Shown one piece after another: positions 1 through 7,787 of a stretch of DNA of 64,000 bases (within the stretch, counting starts at the first letter, position 1; each line of letters begins with the position of its first letter). The notes under the pieces were generated by a model. That model saw only the letters and a list, made by a program, of their open reading frames with translations. It made no database searches and was not told the DNA's origin. The position numbers were made by a program, and so were the translations under genes. The stretch comes from Lepisosteus oculatus. Taxonomy: Eukaryota; Chordata; Actinopteri; Semionotiformes; Lepisosteidae. The DNA is taken from positions 434,001 through 498,000 of the forward strand of contig NW_027168309.1 in assembly GCF_040954835.1 (NCBI RefSeq), read 5' to 3'.

Positions 1-182
1 TGCGAAATACGAAATACAAATCTGGCTCATCGCTGCACAAGAAATACCGCCGGCTGGCAAGAAAATGACAACGGTGTTTTTCCTTAACGAAAAACTTCCC
101 ATGGAGAAAAACAACGGCTGTGCGTCTCTGTCGGCTTGATTCAGTTTAATGCAAGTATTCATTCTCCTCCTGGAAAATACAG

Positions 183-349
183 CTTGCGAAAGATGAAATA
201 CAATTCTTGGCTTTTCTGGGTGAGTGCAGAAGAAATCCTGCCGGCTGGCAGAAGAATTCCAGCCTTTTTTACTCTTTAACCACAAACTTGCGAATGATAC
301 AAAGAGAGCGGGGTGCGTTTCTGTGCAGCTGTTAACTGAACAGCTGCTG
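183..349 (+). repeat. Internal duplicate segment B (with segment A at 1-182)
   Basis: Segments A and B start with the same heptamer cttgcga and lie 184 bases apart. They share cgaaatacaa/tgaaatacaa, the block ccggctggca, and a distal ttaac-caaactt-like stretch followed by gtgcgt-tctgt. They look like an old tandem duplication within the unit that has diverged greatly, whereas whole units stay nearly identical. The right-hand end is approximate. Confidence 0.6.
325..347 (+). other. 9-bp hairpin with 5-nt loop
   Basis: Bases 325-333 (gcagctgtt) and 339-347 (aacagctgc) are perfect reverse complements around a 5-base loop. It lies in spacer in every unit. In units 4, 5 and 13 the C at offset 329 is T, which on the plus strand would still pair as a G-U wobble. 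No role is known. Confidence 0.6.
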
Positions 350-1434
350 CTTCAAGCCCACCCAGGGCTCATTCCGATTTCAACATCATGCCCCCTGAAG
401 GTAGACTGGATTTCTTTGCGAAGCATTCACCTTTTGGACGTTTCAGGAAAGGTGCGTGTCGATGCCAGACTTGAAAAGCTTTCCATACAAAGAAACAACA
501 TAGTGCTTTTGATTGATGGGAAACGGCAAGAGCGGTTTGAGCAGCTCCGGCCTCTCAACCGCTTTACAATGTGATCGGCACCTCGGTAGCCAGTTTAGAA
601 GGCTGAAAAGGATGCTGGAAGCACAGCGACGTTCTAAAACCAGCGCTTGAAAAGCATCTGCATACATAAAATGTCCATTTCCCCAAAGCTGAATCTGCAT
701 CTTCAGAAGATTGTCAGCTATACGTTTTCGTTCTTTGTTTCCTTTTTTTACGACAAGCTTTCGAGAAATGAACTGTCTATTGTGATGAAGGCTGCGTTAG
801 AAATTGTGCATCTAGCTTAGTTCAATGAAATCGGGAGGTGCACCTGTCTCAAGCGGATGGCTCTTTGCAGGCACACTACGGAAACCTGCGGGCGCAAGTT
901 GGGAGAAGTGACTCTTGCAGAGTGTTGAGCTTCGAGAAGAGGGCTCCGCTCAGGAAGATATTTCCACATGTTGAAGAGTCGCTTTTCGCCCTTTCTTTCC
1001 CACATTTTTCCAGTGCGGTTATTGATCGCGTTCAAAATGTTTTCCCAACGTACGTGTTACCTGCAAAATCACAGTGAAACTGTTATGCCGAAAAGATTCC
1101 TAATAGTTATTGTATTAGAATAGCTCTCCAATTTCTTAGCCTTCGTACACGCAATGTTTAAGGAAACGCTAGAGTAAATGAAACTGTAAATAGACAGGAG
1201 CTCTTCTTAGTTTTCATACAAGTTATGATGGCTGCAGCTCCTATCTGCGTCCGGGTGACCGGAGCCAAGGGATTATCTGCGGAACCTTTGATTTATCTCT
1301 CGGGCAAGGAGCTAGATACGCCCTTTTCATCTCGGTTTGATCACACCTGTGCATTAAAACGCAGTGCTCGGTACCATCGAGGTGTAAGAGGTTCAAGGAT
1401 GAGCGGGAAACTTTGTTAATAAGGAGACGGGCAC

Positions 1435-1507
1435 CGCCCAACGTGGGGCTCGAACCCACGACCCTGAGATTAAGAGTCTCATGCTCTACCGACTGAGCTA
1501 GCCGGGC
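1435..1507 (-). tRNA. tRNA-Lys-CTT: tRNA-Lys (anticodon CTT), unit 1
   Basis: This gene encodes the cytosolic tRNA that reads AAG lysine codons. It is 73 bases long, without intron or encoded CCA. The seven-pair acceptor stem pairs GCCCGGC with GTTGGGC, allowing G-U, with discriminator G73. The D arm begins TAGCTCAGTCGG, a good A box. The anticodon stem TGAGA/TCTCA encloses loop CTCTTAA with CTT at 34-36. The T arm contains GGTTCGAGCCC, a full B box. As far as I recall, the sequence equals the common human tRNA-Lys(CTT). The nearest minus-strand T4 after the gene is at 1356-1359, about 76 bases away, which is unusually far. The strand is the same as initiator Met and Ser. Confidence 0.98.
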
Positions 1508-2328
1508 GCCGGTGGAGCTGGTGGTTAACTTGTCCCTGTTGACGGCAATTTGACAAGGTATACTTCCTGGCTTTTCATCATGTGCTGACCGGATTCGAGA
1601 GTAGCACACCCTGTTCTTTGTTGATTACTGTACCTCCAGCAGCGCAAATGTCAGTAATCATTGAAATGTACGACCTACAATCTCCTCAGCATGCCCGCGT
1701 GGACTCCTCAGTGATCATCCTTCTACGTTCTGCTGTAGTTTTCATGCAAGTGAAAACCGTGCTCCAAATAACAGCGGCACAGTTGTATCCTGCGGTAAGC
1801 ATTCTTCTAATTCCATCGTTTTGCTCCAGGTAAAAGGTAGCGCATCATAGTGTTGATATTCCAAGGTTTCAGAGTCCGTATTGGATGGCTTGGATGCAGA
1901 CATCGCTCAGAGCTCCCAGTATGATTTTCCCGAGTTCAGTTTTGCAGTGTTTTAGTGCTTTACTACTTCCAGTGGGCCTTTGAATGCTCTGCTAAGTAGA
2001 GACGTGACATAATTACTAATGCGACCGAGTGTGCTGGCTGTTCCTGGTTCGTAATGATTAACGCGAGAAATCAATATAAACATAACTGCTTCGATTTCGA
2101 GGTTCAGTTGAAGCTTTCAAAGAAACTATCAAAGACCTCAGAACAACCGAAGACACATTTGGTCATCTCCGTATTGGTGAAGATTAAAGAGTCCCGCAAG
2201 TGTCAAGCTTGCACAAACACACACGAGAGAGAAACTCAGGACAGAATTTAAAGAAAGGGAGATGCAGACTATTTGAAGGCACTTTGCTAACCCAATGGCA
2301 TGCTTATGAATCGTGCATAGGACACATG
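1508..2328. other. Lys-initiator Met spacer, 821 bp, no gene seen
   Basis: No RNA gene, full A/B box pair or coding signal was recognised. A partial B-box-like match ggattcgaga at about 1590 has no arms around it. On the minus strand, downstream of the initiator Met gene, there is an interrupted T run (TTTCTTT, plus positions 2250-2256) but no T4 until the AAAA of the gtaaaagg stretch near 1830. Polymorphic positions between units are offsets 1573, 1850-1851, 2301 and 2327. The same spacer recurs in each unit. Confidence 0.75.
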
Positions 2329-2400
2329 TAGCAGAGGATGGTTTCGATCCATCGACCTCTGGGTTATGGGCCCAGCACGCTTCCGCTGCGCCACTCTGCT
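2329..2400 (-). tRNA. tRNA-iMet-CAT: Initiator tRNA-Met (CAT), unit 1
   Basis: This gene encodes the initiator methionine tRNA that enters the ribosomal P site with eIF2. It is 72 bases with initiator hallmarks: A1-T72 at the end of the acceptor stem, three G-C pairs (GGG/CCC) next to the anticodon loop, C33 before anticodon CAT, and A54 and A60 in the T loop (ATCGAAA). The A box is TGGCGCAGCGG and the B box GGATCGAAACC. As far as I recall, it equals the vertebrate consensus base for base. An AATAAAAAG stretch lies 33-41 bases upstream on the minus strand. Downstream there is no T4 for about 500 bases, only the interrupted T run at 2250-2256. It diverges from the Leu gene across 279 bp. Confidence 0.98.
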
Positions 2401-2432
2401 GACGGCCTCTCTGCGTGTGGCGCACAACTGCT

Positions 2433-2441
2433 CTTTTTATT
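2433..2441 (-). promoter_or_regulatory. TATA-like stretch upstream of initiator Met
   Basis: AATAAAAAG on the minus strand lies 33-41 bases before the gene. Some vertebrate tRNA genes have such elements upstream that help TFIIIB binding, but the internal A and B boxes are the main promoter. The assignment rests on position and A/T content only. It recurs in every unit. Confidence 0.25.
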
Positions 2442-2462
2442 TCCTACATAAGTGATGAAAGA

Positions 2463-2477
2463 GTTGAAAGTTTCAAC
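2463..2477. other. 15-bp palindrome
   Basis: gttgaaa and tttcaac are reverse complements around a single central G. It is unchanged in all units and could be a dimeric protein site or chance. Confidence 0.35.
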
Positions 2478-2548
2478 GACAAACGCAGACGTCACTTTGA
2501 GCGCTTGGTGTTGTAGCACAAATCATCACATGCTGCTCTACACTGGAT

Positions 2549-2556
2549 TATAAAAG
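2549..2556 (+). promoter_or_regulatory. TATAAAAG motif 124 bp upstream of Leu
   Basis: A perfect TATA-box match on the plus strand. It is too far from the Leu gene (start 2680) to be its usual upstream element and no start site or transcript can be recognised after it. Kept in every unit, but so is the rest of the spacer. Confidence 0.2.
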
Positions 2557-2679
2557 CCGACACATTTTCCAAACATTTTAATGCTGGAGTCACACTGTAG
2601 TATTAATAACAGTGCGATACTCGAGGAGCGTAGTGGGATCGCGGTGGCTCATCAGACTGCCCCGGGACAGGGGGCCCGC

Positions 2680-2762
2680 GTCAGGATGGCCGAGCGGTCT
2701 AAGGCGCTGCGTTCAGGTCGCAGTCTCCCCTGGAGGCGTGGGTTCGAATCCCACTCCTGACA
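2680..2762 (+). tRNA. tRNA-Leu-CAG: tRNA-Leu (anticodon CAG), unit 1
   Basis: This gene encodes the cytosolic tRNA reading CTG, the commonest leucine codon in vertebrates. It is 83 bases, class II, with a long variable arm and no intron. Acceptor bases GTCAGGA pair with TCCTGAC, with discriminator A. The A box region is TGGCCGAGCGGTCT, the anticodon loop TTCAGGT carries CAG, the variable arm is built on CTCC/GGAG, and the B box GGTTCGAATCC is complete. From memory it equals human tRNA-Leu(CAG). It is the only plus-strand tRNA gene in the unit. The first plus-strand T4 lies at 2907-2911, about 145 bases past the end; the gene is followed directly by AAAAA instead. Confidence 0.98.
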
Positions 2763-3113
2763 AAAAGCTTGCTCAGTGCCGTCTCCAGTCGGGTGCAAAT
2801 GGGTGAAGCAGCCTGCCGCGGGGAACGTGCGCCGATAGGCGTAGGTGTATCCCCTGCCTCTTCCGATTTAGCTCGTGCTCCATAGGATGGAAGCGGATGC
2901 TCTGGCTTTTTGACTCGAATATAACCTGATCACAACAGAAGGCCGTGCAGCCCAGTGCTGGTTTAAGAATGCCTCGTGTCTTCAGGCCCCTATTCCTTCA
3001 GGTTACCCCTTTGGAATAGTCGTCCGAAAAAGACGGGAAAGGAAAAGCATGTAAGCTCCCACACACTGCGTTAGCATTAGCGGTTGGAATCTGATGGGAG
3101 AAAAGCAACCTGG
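2763..3113. other. Leu-Asp relic spacer, 351 bp, no gene seen
   Basis: Starts with AAAAA right after the Leu gene and contains the first plus-strand T run, TTTTT at 2907-2911. A stretch at about 2868-2925 has a weak A-box-like TAGCTC and a weak B-box-like gactcgaa at tRNA-like spacing, but no pairing arms. Nothing else was recognised. Confidence 0.7.
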
Positions 3114-3185
3114 CTCGCCGTCAAGCAATCCATCCCTGGTCTCCCACGTGACAGGCGGGGATACGCACCACTATACTAACGTGGA
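3114..3185 (-). pseudogene. tRNA-Asp (GTC) relic, unit 1
   Basis: The minus strand from 3185 lines up over 72 bases with vertebrate tRNA-Asp(GTC), with no length change. It keeps CGTTAGTATAGTGGTG (D arm and A box) and the anticodon arm CCCGCCTGTCACGTGGG with GTC. The T arm has decayed: instead of CGGGG-TTCGATT-CCCCG it reads CAGGG-ATGGATT-GCTTG, so the B box is lost and the stem cannot form. The acceptor stem has a C3-C70 clash and, in units 1 and 2 only, A4 opposite G69 where other units have T4. It is very unlikely to yield tRNA, though A-box remnants persist. Confidence 0.9.
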
Positions 3186-3594
3186 GCGCTTGCTTGGCGC
3201 TTGAAGACACTTCCTCTTGCGGCTACTACTGTTTCCGGTTTCGTCTTTTCTTTTCATTCCTCCCAGAGGAGCGCATGAAAACGTTTCCATCTGCGCCATC
3301 CTCACCCCTCCAATGCTATGGTCCCTGCTCCTCCTGGTGCACTGCAAACACTCATTCAGCCGGTTCTTTCAGTTTGAATACTTAGGTCTTCAAAGGCTGG
3401 AAGTAGGGCGCAAGACATGCCAATGCCAAAAGCGTGGCAGTGTGCTTCCAGCTGTGAAATGTCACTGGTGGATGTTGAAGACATTACTTCCAAGGCAGCA
3501 GGTCCAAGCGATTTAGCGTTTGTACAAGAAGCAGGAAGAGAGAAACGGCACTCCGCCTTTTTCTGGGCAGGCCGAAGCGACAGGAGAAGGGCGC
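3186..3594. other. Asp relic-Ser spacer, 409 bp, no gene seen
   Basis: Contains C/T-rich stretches (about 3245-3345) and short open frames on both strands without recognisable domains. On the minus strand, downstream of the Ser gene, the nearest T4 is the complement of the AAAA near 3428, about 165 bases away. One-base differences are seen in units 14 and 15 only. Confidence 0.7.
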
Positions 3595-3676
3595 CGTAGT
3601 CGGCAGGATTCGAGCCGACGCGGGGAGACCCCAATGGCTTTCTAGCCCATCGCCTTAACCGCTCGGCCACGACTAC
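3595..3676 (-). tRNA. tRNA-Ser-AGA: tRNA-Ser (anticodon AGA), structurally odd, unit 1
   Basis: An 82-base class II tRNA gene whose anticodon loop CTAGAAA gives AGA, read as IGA for TCN serine codons. The acceptor stem GTAGTCG/CGACTAC is perfect with discriminator G73, the main serine identity base, and the variable arm GGGG-TCT-CCCC is intact. Compared from memory with human tRNA-Ser(AGA), three places are off: G31 faces G39 in the anticodon stem; the T stem GTCGG/CCTGC has a T-G wobble and a C-T clash; and T54 is C, so the B box reads GGCTCGAATCC. It may be a weakly transcribed or poorly stable gene, or a slightly decayed one. All 15 copies share this. No T4 lies within 150 bases downstream. 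Confidence 0.88.
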
Positions 3677-3684
3677 AGGGAGCG

Positions 3685-3735
3685 CCGCCGCCGCCGGCTT
3701 GCAATCATTTAACACGGAGGGCGAGGCGGCGGCGG
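3685..3735. other. CCG/CGG inverted repeat beside the Ser gene
   Basis: Bases 3685-3695 (ccgccgccgcc) and 3725-3735 (ggcggcggcgg) are 11-bp reverse complements around a 29-base loop, 9 bases upstream of the minus-strand Ser gene. It could form a strong GC hairpin or a triplet-repeat structure in the 5' flank. Unit 15 has one mismatch (T at 61245). Confidence 0.6.
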
Positions 3736-3801
3736 TAACCTTTTTCAATGTCGCTCTCCGCTTCCCCCCAAAAAAAGCCAAATGACATGCTAGCACTCGG
3801 A

Positions 3802-3825
3802 CACCCTTCAGAAGACTGAAGGGTG
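3802..3825. other. 10-bp perfect hairpin with 4-nt loop
   Basis: cacccttcag (3802-3811) and ctgaagggtg (3816-3825) are perfect reverse complements around AAGA. It is unchanged in all 15 copies seen. It is not followed by a T run on either strand, so it does not look like a terminator, and it does not match the histone 3' stem-loop. Confidence 0.6.
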
Positions 3826-4109
3826 GCTTAAAGCTGGAAGGATTAGGTCTCCCCGTTCCGACGCGACAATCGAACTTCCTTAGGCAGAGAGAAAGCAACA
3901 TCGAGGAGCGTCAACAAGACTTTAGAAGCTGCGACACACGCCACTTTCAGTTGCAGACACAGCAGTTTTAAAGGCAGGAATCGCCTTTGCGAACGCCATG
4001 AGAAACAGAACGCAAGCTCAGGTCCTGCGGTTTAACAAACAGCCTCGGCTTTCAAGCGACATTTCTTTTCTGGAGCGAATTCACTTTCAACTTCAAGAAA
4101 TTCACACAA

Positions 4110-4460
4110 CTTGCGAAATACGAAATACAAATCTGGCTCATCGCTGCACAAGAAATACCGCCGGCTGGCAAGAAAATGACAACGGTGTTTTTCCTTAACG
4201 AAAAACTTCCCATGGAGAAAAACAACGGCTGTGCGTCTCTGTCGGCTTGATTCAGTTTAATGCAAGTATTCATTCTCCTCCTGGAAAATACAGCTTGCGA
4301 AAGATGAAATACAATTCTTGGCTTTTCTGGGTGAGTGCAGAAGAAATCCTGCCGGCTGGCAGAAGAATTCCAGCCTTTTTTACTCTTTAACCACAAACTT
4401 GCGAATGATACAAAGAGAGCGGGGTGCGTTTCTGTGCAGCTGTTAACTGAACAGCTGCTG
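4110..4460 (+). repeat. Internal duplication A (4110-4293) and B (4294 to about 4460), complete example
   Basis: Complete copy of the two diverged segments described for unit 1, uncut by the window edge. Both start cttgcga, both carry ccggctggca at the same distance, and both end in a gtgcgt-t-tctgt stretch. The period is about 184 bases. Confidence 0.6.
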
Positions 4461-5545
4461 CTTCAAGCCCACCCAGGGCTCATTCCGATTTCAACATCAT
4501 GCCCCCTGAAGGTAGACTGGATTTCTTTGCGAAGCATTCACCTTTTGGACGTTTCAGGAAAGGTGCGTGTCGATGCCAGACTTGAAAAGCTTTCCATACA
4601 AAGAAACAACATAGTGCTTTTGATTGATGGGAAACGGCAAGAGCGGTTTGAGCAGCTCCGGCCTCTCAACCGCTTTACAATGTGATCGGCACCTCGGTAG
4701 CCAGTTTAGAAGGCTGAAAAGGATGCTGGAAGCACAGCGACGTTCTAAAACCAGCGCTTGAAAAGCATCTGCATACATAAAATGTCCATTTCCCCAAAGC
4801 TGAATCTGCATCTTCAGAAGATTGTCAGCTATACGTTTTCGTTCTTTGTTTCCTTTTTTTACGACAAGCTTTCGAGAAATGAACTGTCTATTGTGATGAA
4901 GGCTGCGTTAGAAATTGTGCATCTAGCTTAGTTCAATGAAATCGGGAGGTGCACCTGTCTCAAGCGGATGGCTCTTTGCAGGCACACTACGGAAACCTGC
5001 GGGCGCAAGTTGGGAGAAGTGACTCTTGCAGAGTGTTGAGCTTCGAGAAGAGGGCTCCGCTCAGGAAGATATTTCCACATGTTGAAGAGTCGCTTTTCGC
5101 CCTTTCTTTCCCACATTTTTCCAGTGCGGTTATTGATCGCGTTCAAAATGTTTTCCCAACGTACGTGTTACCTGCAAAATCACAGTGAAACTGTTATGCC
5201 GAAAAGATTCCTAATAGTTATTGTATTAGAATAGCTCTCCAATTTCTTAGCCTTCGTACACGCAATGTTTAAGGAAACGCTAGAGTAAATGAAACTGTAA
5301 ATAGACAGGAGCTCTTCTTAGTTTTCATACAAGTTATGATGGCTGCAGCTCCTATCTGCGTCCGGGTGACCGGAGCCAAGGGATTATCTGCGGAACCTTT
5401 GATTTATCTCTCGGGCAAGGAGCTAGATACGCCCTTTTCATCTCGGTTTGATCACACCTGTGCATTAAAACGCAGTGCTCGGTACCATCGAGGTGTAAGA
5501 GGTTCAAGGATGAGCGGGAAACTTTGTTAATAAGGAGACGGGCAC

Positions 5546-5618
5546 CGCCCAACGTGGGGCTCGAACCCACGACCCTGAGATTAAGAGTCTCATGCTCTAC
5601 CGACTGAGCTAGCCGGGC
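5546..5618 (-). tRNA. tRNA-Lys-CTT: tRNA-Lys (CTT), unit 2
   Basis: Same sequence as the unit 1 gene by eye; A and B boxes and anticodon intact. Confidence 0.97.
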
Positions 5619-6439
5619 GCCGGTGGAGCTGGTGGTTAACTTGTCCCTGTTGACGGCAATTTGACAAGGTATACTTCCTGGCTTTTCATCATGTGCTGAC
5701 CGGATTCGAGAGTAGCACACCCTGTTCTTTGTTGATTACTGTACCTCCAGCAGCGCAAATGTCAGTAATCATTGAAATGTACGACCTACAATCTCCTCAG
5801 CATGCCCGCGTGGACTCCTCAGTGATCATCCTTCTACGTTCTGCTGTAGTTTTCATGCAAGTGAAAACCGTGCTCCAAATAACAGCGGCACAGTTGTATC
5901 CTGCGGTAAGCATTCTTCTAATTCCATCGTTTTGCTCCAGGTAAAAGGTAGCGCATCATAGTGTTGATATTCCAAGGTTTCAGAGTCCGTATTGGATGGC
6001 TTGGATGCAGACATCGCTCAGAGCTCCCAGTATGATTTTCCCGAGTTCAGTTTTGCAGTGTTTTAGTGCTTTACTACTTCCAGTGGGCCTTTGAATGCTC
6101 TGCTAAGTAGAGACGTGACATAATTACTAATGCGACCGAGTGTGCTGGCTGTTCCTGGTTCGTAATGATTAACGCGAGAAATCAATATAAACATAACTGC
6201 TTCGATTTCGAGGTTCAGTTGAAGCTTTCAAAGAAACTATCAAAGACCTCAGAACAACCGAAGACACATTTGGTCATCTCCGTATTGGTGAAGATTAAAG
6301 AGTCCCGCAAGTGTCAAGCTTGCACAAACACACACGAGAGAGAAACTCAGGACAGAATTTAAAGAAAGGGAGATGCAGACTATTTGAAGGCACTTTGCTA
6401 ACCCAATGGCATGCTTATGAATCGTGCATAGGACACATG

Positions 6440-6511
6440 TAGCAGAGGATGGTTTCGATCCATCGACCTCTGGGTTATGGGCCCAGCACGCTTCCGCTGC
6501 GCCACTCTGCT
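6440..6511 (-). tRNA. tRNA-iMet-CAT: Initiator tRNA-Met, unit 2
   Basis: Gene and near flanks as in unit 1. Confidence 0.97.
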
Positions 6512-6790
6512 GACGGCCTCTCTGCGTGTGGCGCACAACTGCTCTTTTTATTTCCTACATAAGTGATGAAAGAGTTGAAAGTTTCAACGACAAACGCAGA
6601 CGTCACTTTGAGCGCTTGGTGTTGTAGCACAAATCATCACATGCTGCTCTACACTGGATTATAAAAGCCGACACATTTTCCAAACATTTTAATGCTGGAG
6701 TCACACTGTAGTATTAATAACAGTGCGATACTCGAGGAGCGTAGTGGGATCGCGGTGGCTCATCAGACTGCCCCGGGACAGGGGGCCCGC

Positions 6791-6873
6791 GTCAGGATGG
6801 CCGAGCGGTCTAAGGCGCTGCGTTCAGGTCGCAGTCTCCCCTGGAGGCGTGGGTTCGAATCCCACTCCTGACA
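6791..6873 (+). tRNA. tRNA-Leu-CAG: tRNA-Leu (CAG), unit 2
   Basis: Same as unit 1, including T at 6769 in the upstream flank. Confidence 0.97.
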
Positions 6874-7224
6874 AAAAGCTTGCTCAGTGCCGTCTCCAGT
6901 CGGGTGCAAATGGGTGAAGCAGCCTGCCGCGGGGAACGTGCGCCGATAGGCGTAGGTGTATCCCCTGCCTCTTCCGATTTAGCTCGTGCTCCATAGGATG
7001 GAAGCGGATGCTCTGGCTTTTTGACTCGAATATAACCTGATCACAACAGAAGGCCGTGCAGCCCAGTGCTGGTTTAAGAATGCCTCGTGTCTTCAGGCCC
7101 CTATTCCTTCAGGTTACCCCTTTGGAATAGTCGTCCGAAAAAGACGGGAAAGGAAAAGCATGTAAGCTCCCACACACTGCGTTAGCATTAGCGGTTGGAA
7201 TCTGATGGGAGAAAAGCAACCTGG

Positions 7225-7296
7225 CTCGCCGTCAAGCAATCCATCCCTGGTCTCCCACGTGACAGGCGGGGATACGCACCACTATACTAACGTGGA
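7225..7296 (-). pseudogene. tRNA-Asp relic, unit 2
   Basis: Same as unit 1, with A4 (plus-strand T at 7293). Confidence 0.9.
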
Positions 7297-7705
7297 GCGC
7301 TTGCTTGGCGCTTGAAGACACTTCCTCTTGCGGCTACTACTGTTTCCGGTTTCGTCTTTTCTTTTCATTCCTCCCAGAGGAGCGCATGAAAACGTTTCCA
7401 TCTGCGCCATCCTCACCCCTCCAATGCTATGGTCCCTGCTCCTCCTGGTGCACTGCAAACACTCATTCAGCCGGTTCTTTCAGTTTGAATACTTAGGTCT
7501 TCAAAGGCTGGAAGTAGGGCGCAAGACATGCCAATGCCAAAAGCGTGGCAGTGTGCTTCCAGCTGTGAAATGTCACTGGTGGATGTTGAAGACATTACTT
7601 CCAAGGCAGCAGGTCCAAGCGATTTAGCGTTTGTACAAGAAGCAGGAAGAGAGAAACGGCACTCCGCCTTTTTCTGGGCAGGCCGAAGCGACAGGAGAAG
7701 GGCGC

Positions 7706-7787
7706 CGTAGTCGGCAGGATTCGAGCCGACGCGGGGAGACCCCAATGGCTTTCTAGCCCATCGCCTTAACCGCTCGGCCACGACTAC
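7706..7787 (-). tRNA. tRNA-Ser-AGA: tRNA-Ser (AGA), unit 2
   Basis: Same as unit 1, including the T-arm and anticodon-stem mismatches. Confidence 0.87.

Larger units (their letters stand above)
1..1434. other. Spacer upstream of the unit 1 Lys gene, no gene seen
   Basis: This is the right-hand 1.43 kb of the long Ser-Lys spacer, whose complete form is seen at 3677-5545. It holds the two internal duplicate segments (1-182 and 183 to about 349), a 9-bp hairpin at 325-347 and a run of seven T just before 751. Several short open frames exist, but none has a recognisable domain. Unit-to-unit differences inside them give Gln/His and Pro/Thr swaps without sign of coding constraint. Confidence 0.8.
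2401..2679. other. Divergent initiator Met / Leu spacer, 279 bp
   Basis: Separates the minus-strand initiator Met from the plus-strand Leu gene, so it carries the 5' flanks of both. It holds an A/T-rich stretch near the Met side, a 15-bp palindrome at 2463-2477, a TATAAAAG at 2549-2556 and a GC-rich 35 bases directly before Leu. Offsets 2404, 2408 and 2658 differ between units. Confidence 0.7.
1..4111 (+). repeat. tDNA unit 1 (4,111 bp)
   Basis: Reference unit for the offsets used below. It belongs to the unit 1-3 haplotype: C at 689, T at 1573, GT at 1850-1851, T at 2301, T at 2327, G at 2404, T at 2408, T at 2658, T at 3182 and T at 3952. Confidence 0.98.
3677..5545. other. Long Ser-Lys spacer, 1,869 bp, complete example
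   Basis: The largest gene-free part of the unit, spanning the window-defined unit boundary. In order it holds the CCG/CGG inverted repeat beside the Ser gene, a C6A7 run at about 3764-3776, the 10-bp hairpin at 3802-3825, the duplicate segments A and B (from 4110), the 9-bp hairpin (4436-4458), a T7 run near 4860 and the 3' flank of the next Lys gene. No RNA gene, coding signal, transposon end or target-site duplication was recognised. It recurs in all units. Confidence 0.75.

Noticed and set aside
224-574. Plus-strand open frame of 116 codons in the long spacer
   Set aside because: No start context, domain or homologous family is recognised. It begins inside duplicate segment B, and near identity of units gives no test of coding constraint.
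1132-1230. Short direct repeat (ttcttagccttcgtaca and ttcttagttttcataca)
   Set aside because: About 24 bases are similar, then nothing; too short to call a duplication.
1582-1605. B-box-like ggattcgaga after the Lys gene
   Set aside because: Isolated match with no arms and no A box at the right distance.
1241-1609. Minus-strand open frame of 122 codons
   Set aside because: Its centre (ARLAQSVEHETLNLRVVGSS) is a translation of tRNA-Lys, a well-known kind of spurious protein.
2138-2806. Open frames over the initiator Met (2138-2425, minus) and Leu (2612-2806, plus) genes
   Set aside because: Both are translations of tRNA genes and their flanks (for example GWPSGLRRCVQVAVSPGGVG over Leu).
2836-2862. 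Second Asp-like stretch (gtgtatcccctgcc) on the plus strand
   Set aside because: Only about a dozen bases resemble the tRNA-Asp anticodon arm, and the rest does not align.
2868-2925. Possible further tRNA relic between Leu and Asp
   Set aside because: A TAGCTC and a gactcgaa lie at roughly A-box to B-box spacing, but no acceptor, anticodon or T stem can be formed and no isotype fits.
3356-3901. Minus-strand open frame of 181 codons, the longest in each unit
   Set aside because: It runs straight through the tRNA-Ser gene on the same strand; the part reading AERLRRWARKPLGSPRVGSN is translated tRNA. No domain is recognised, and differences between units change amino acids freely.
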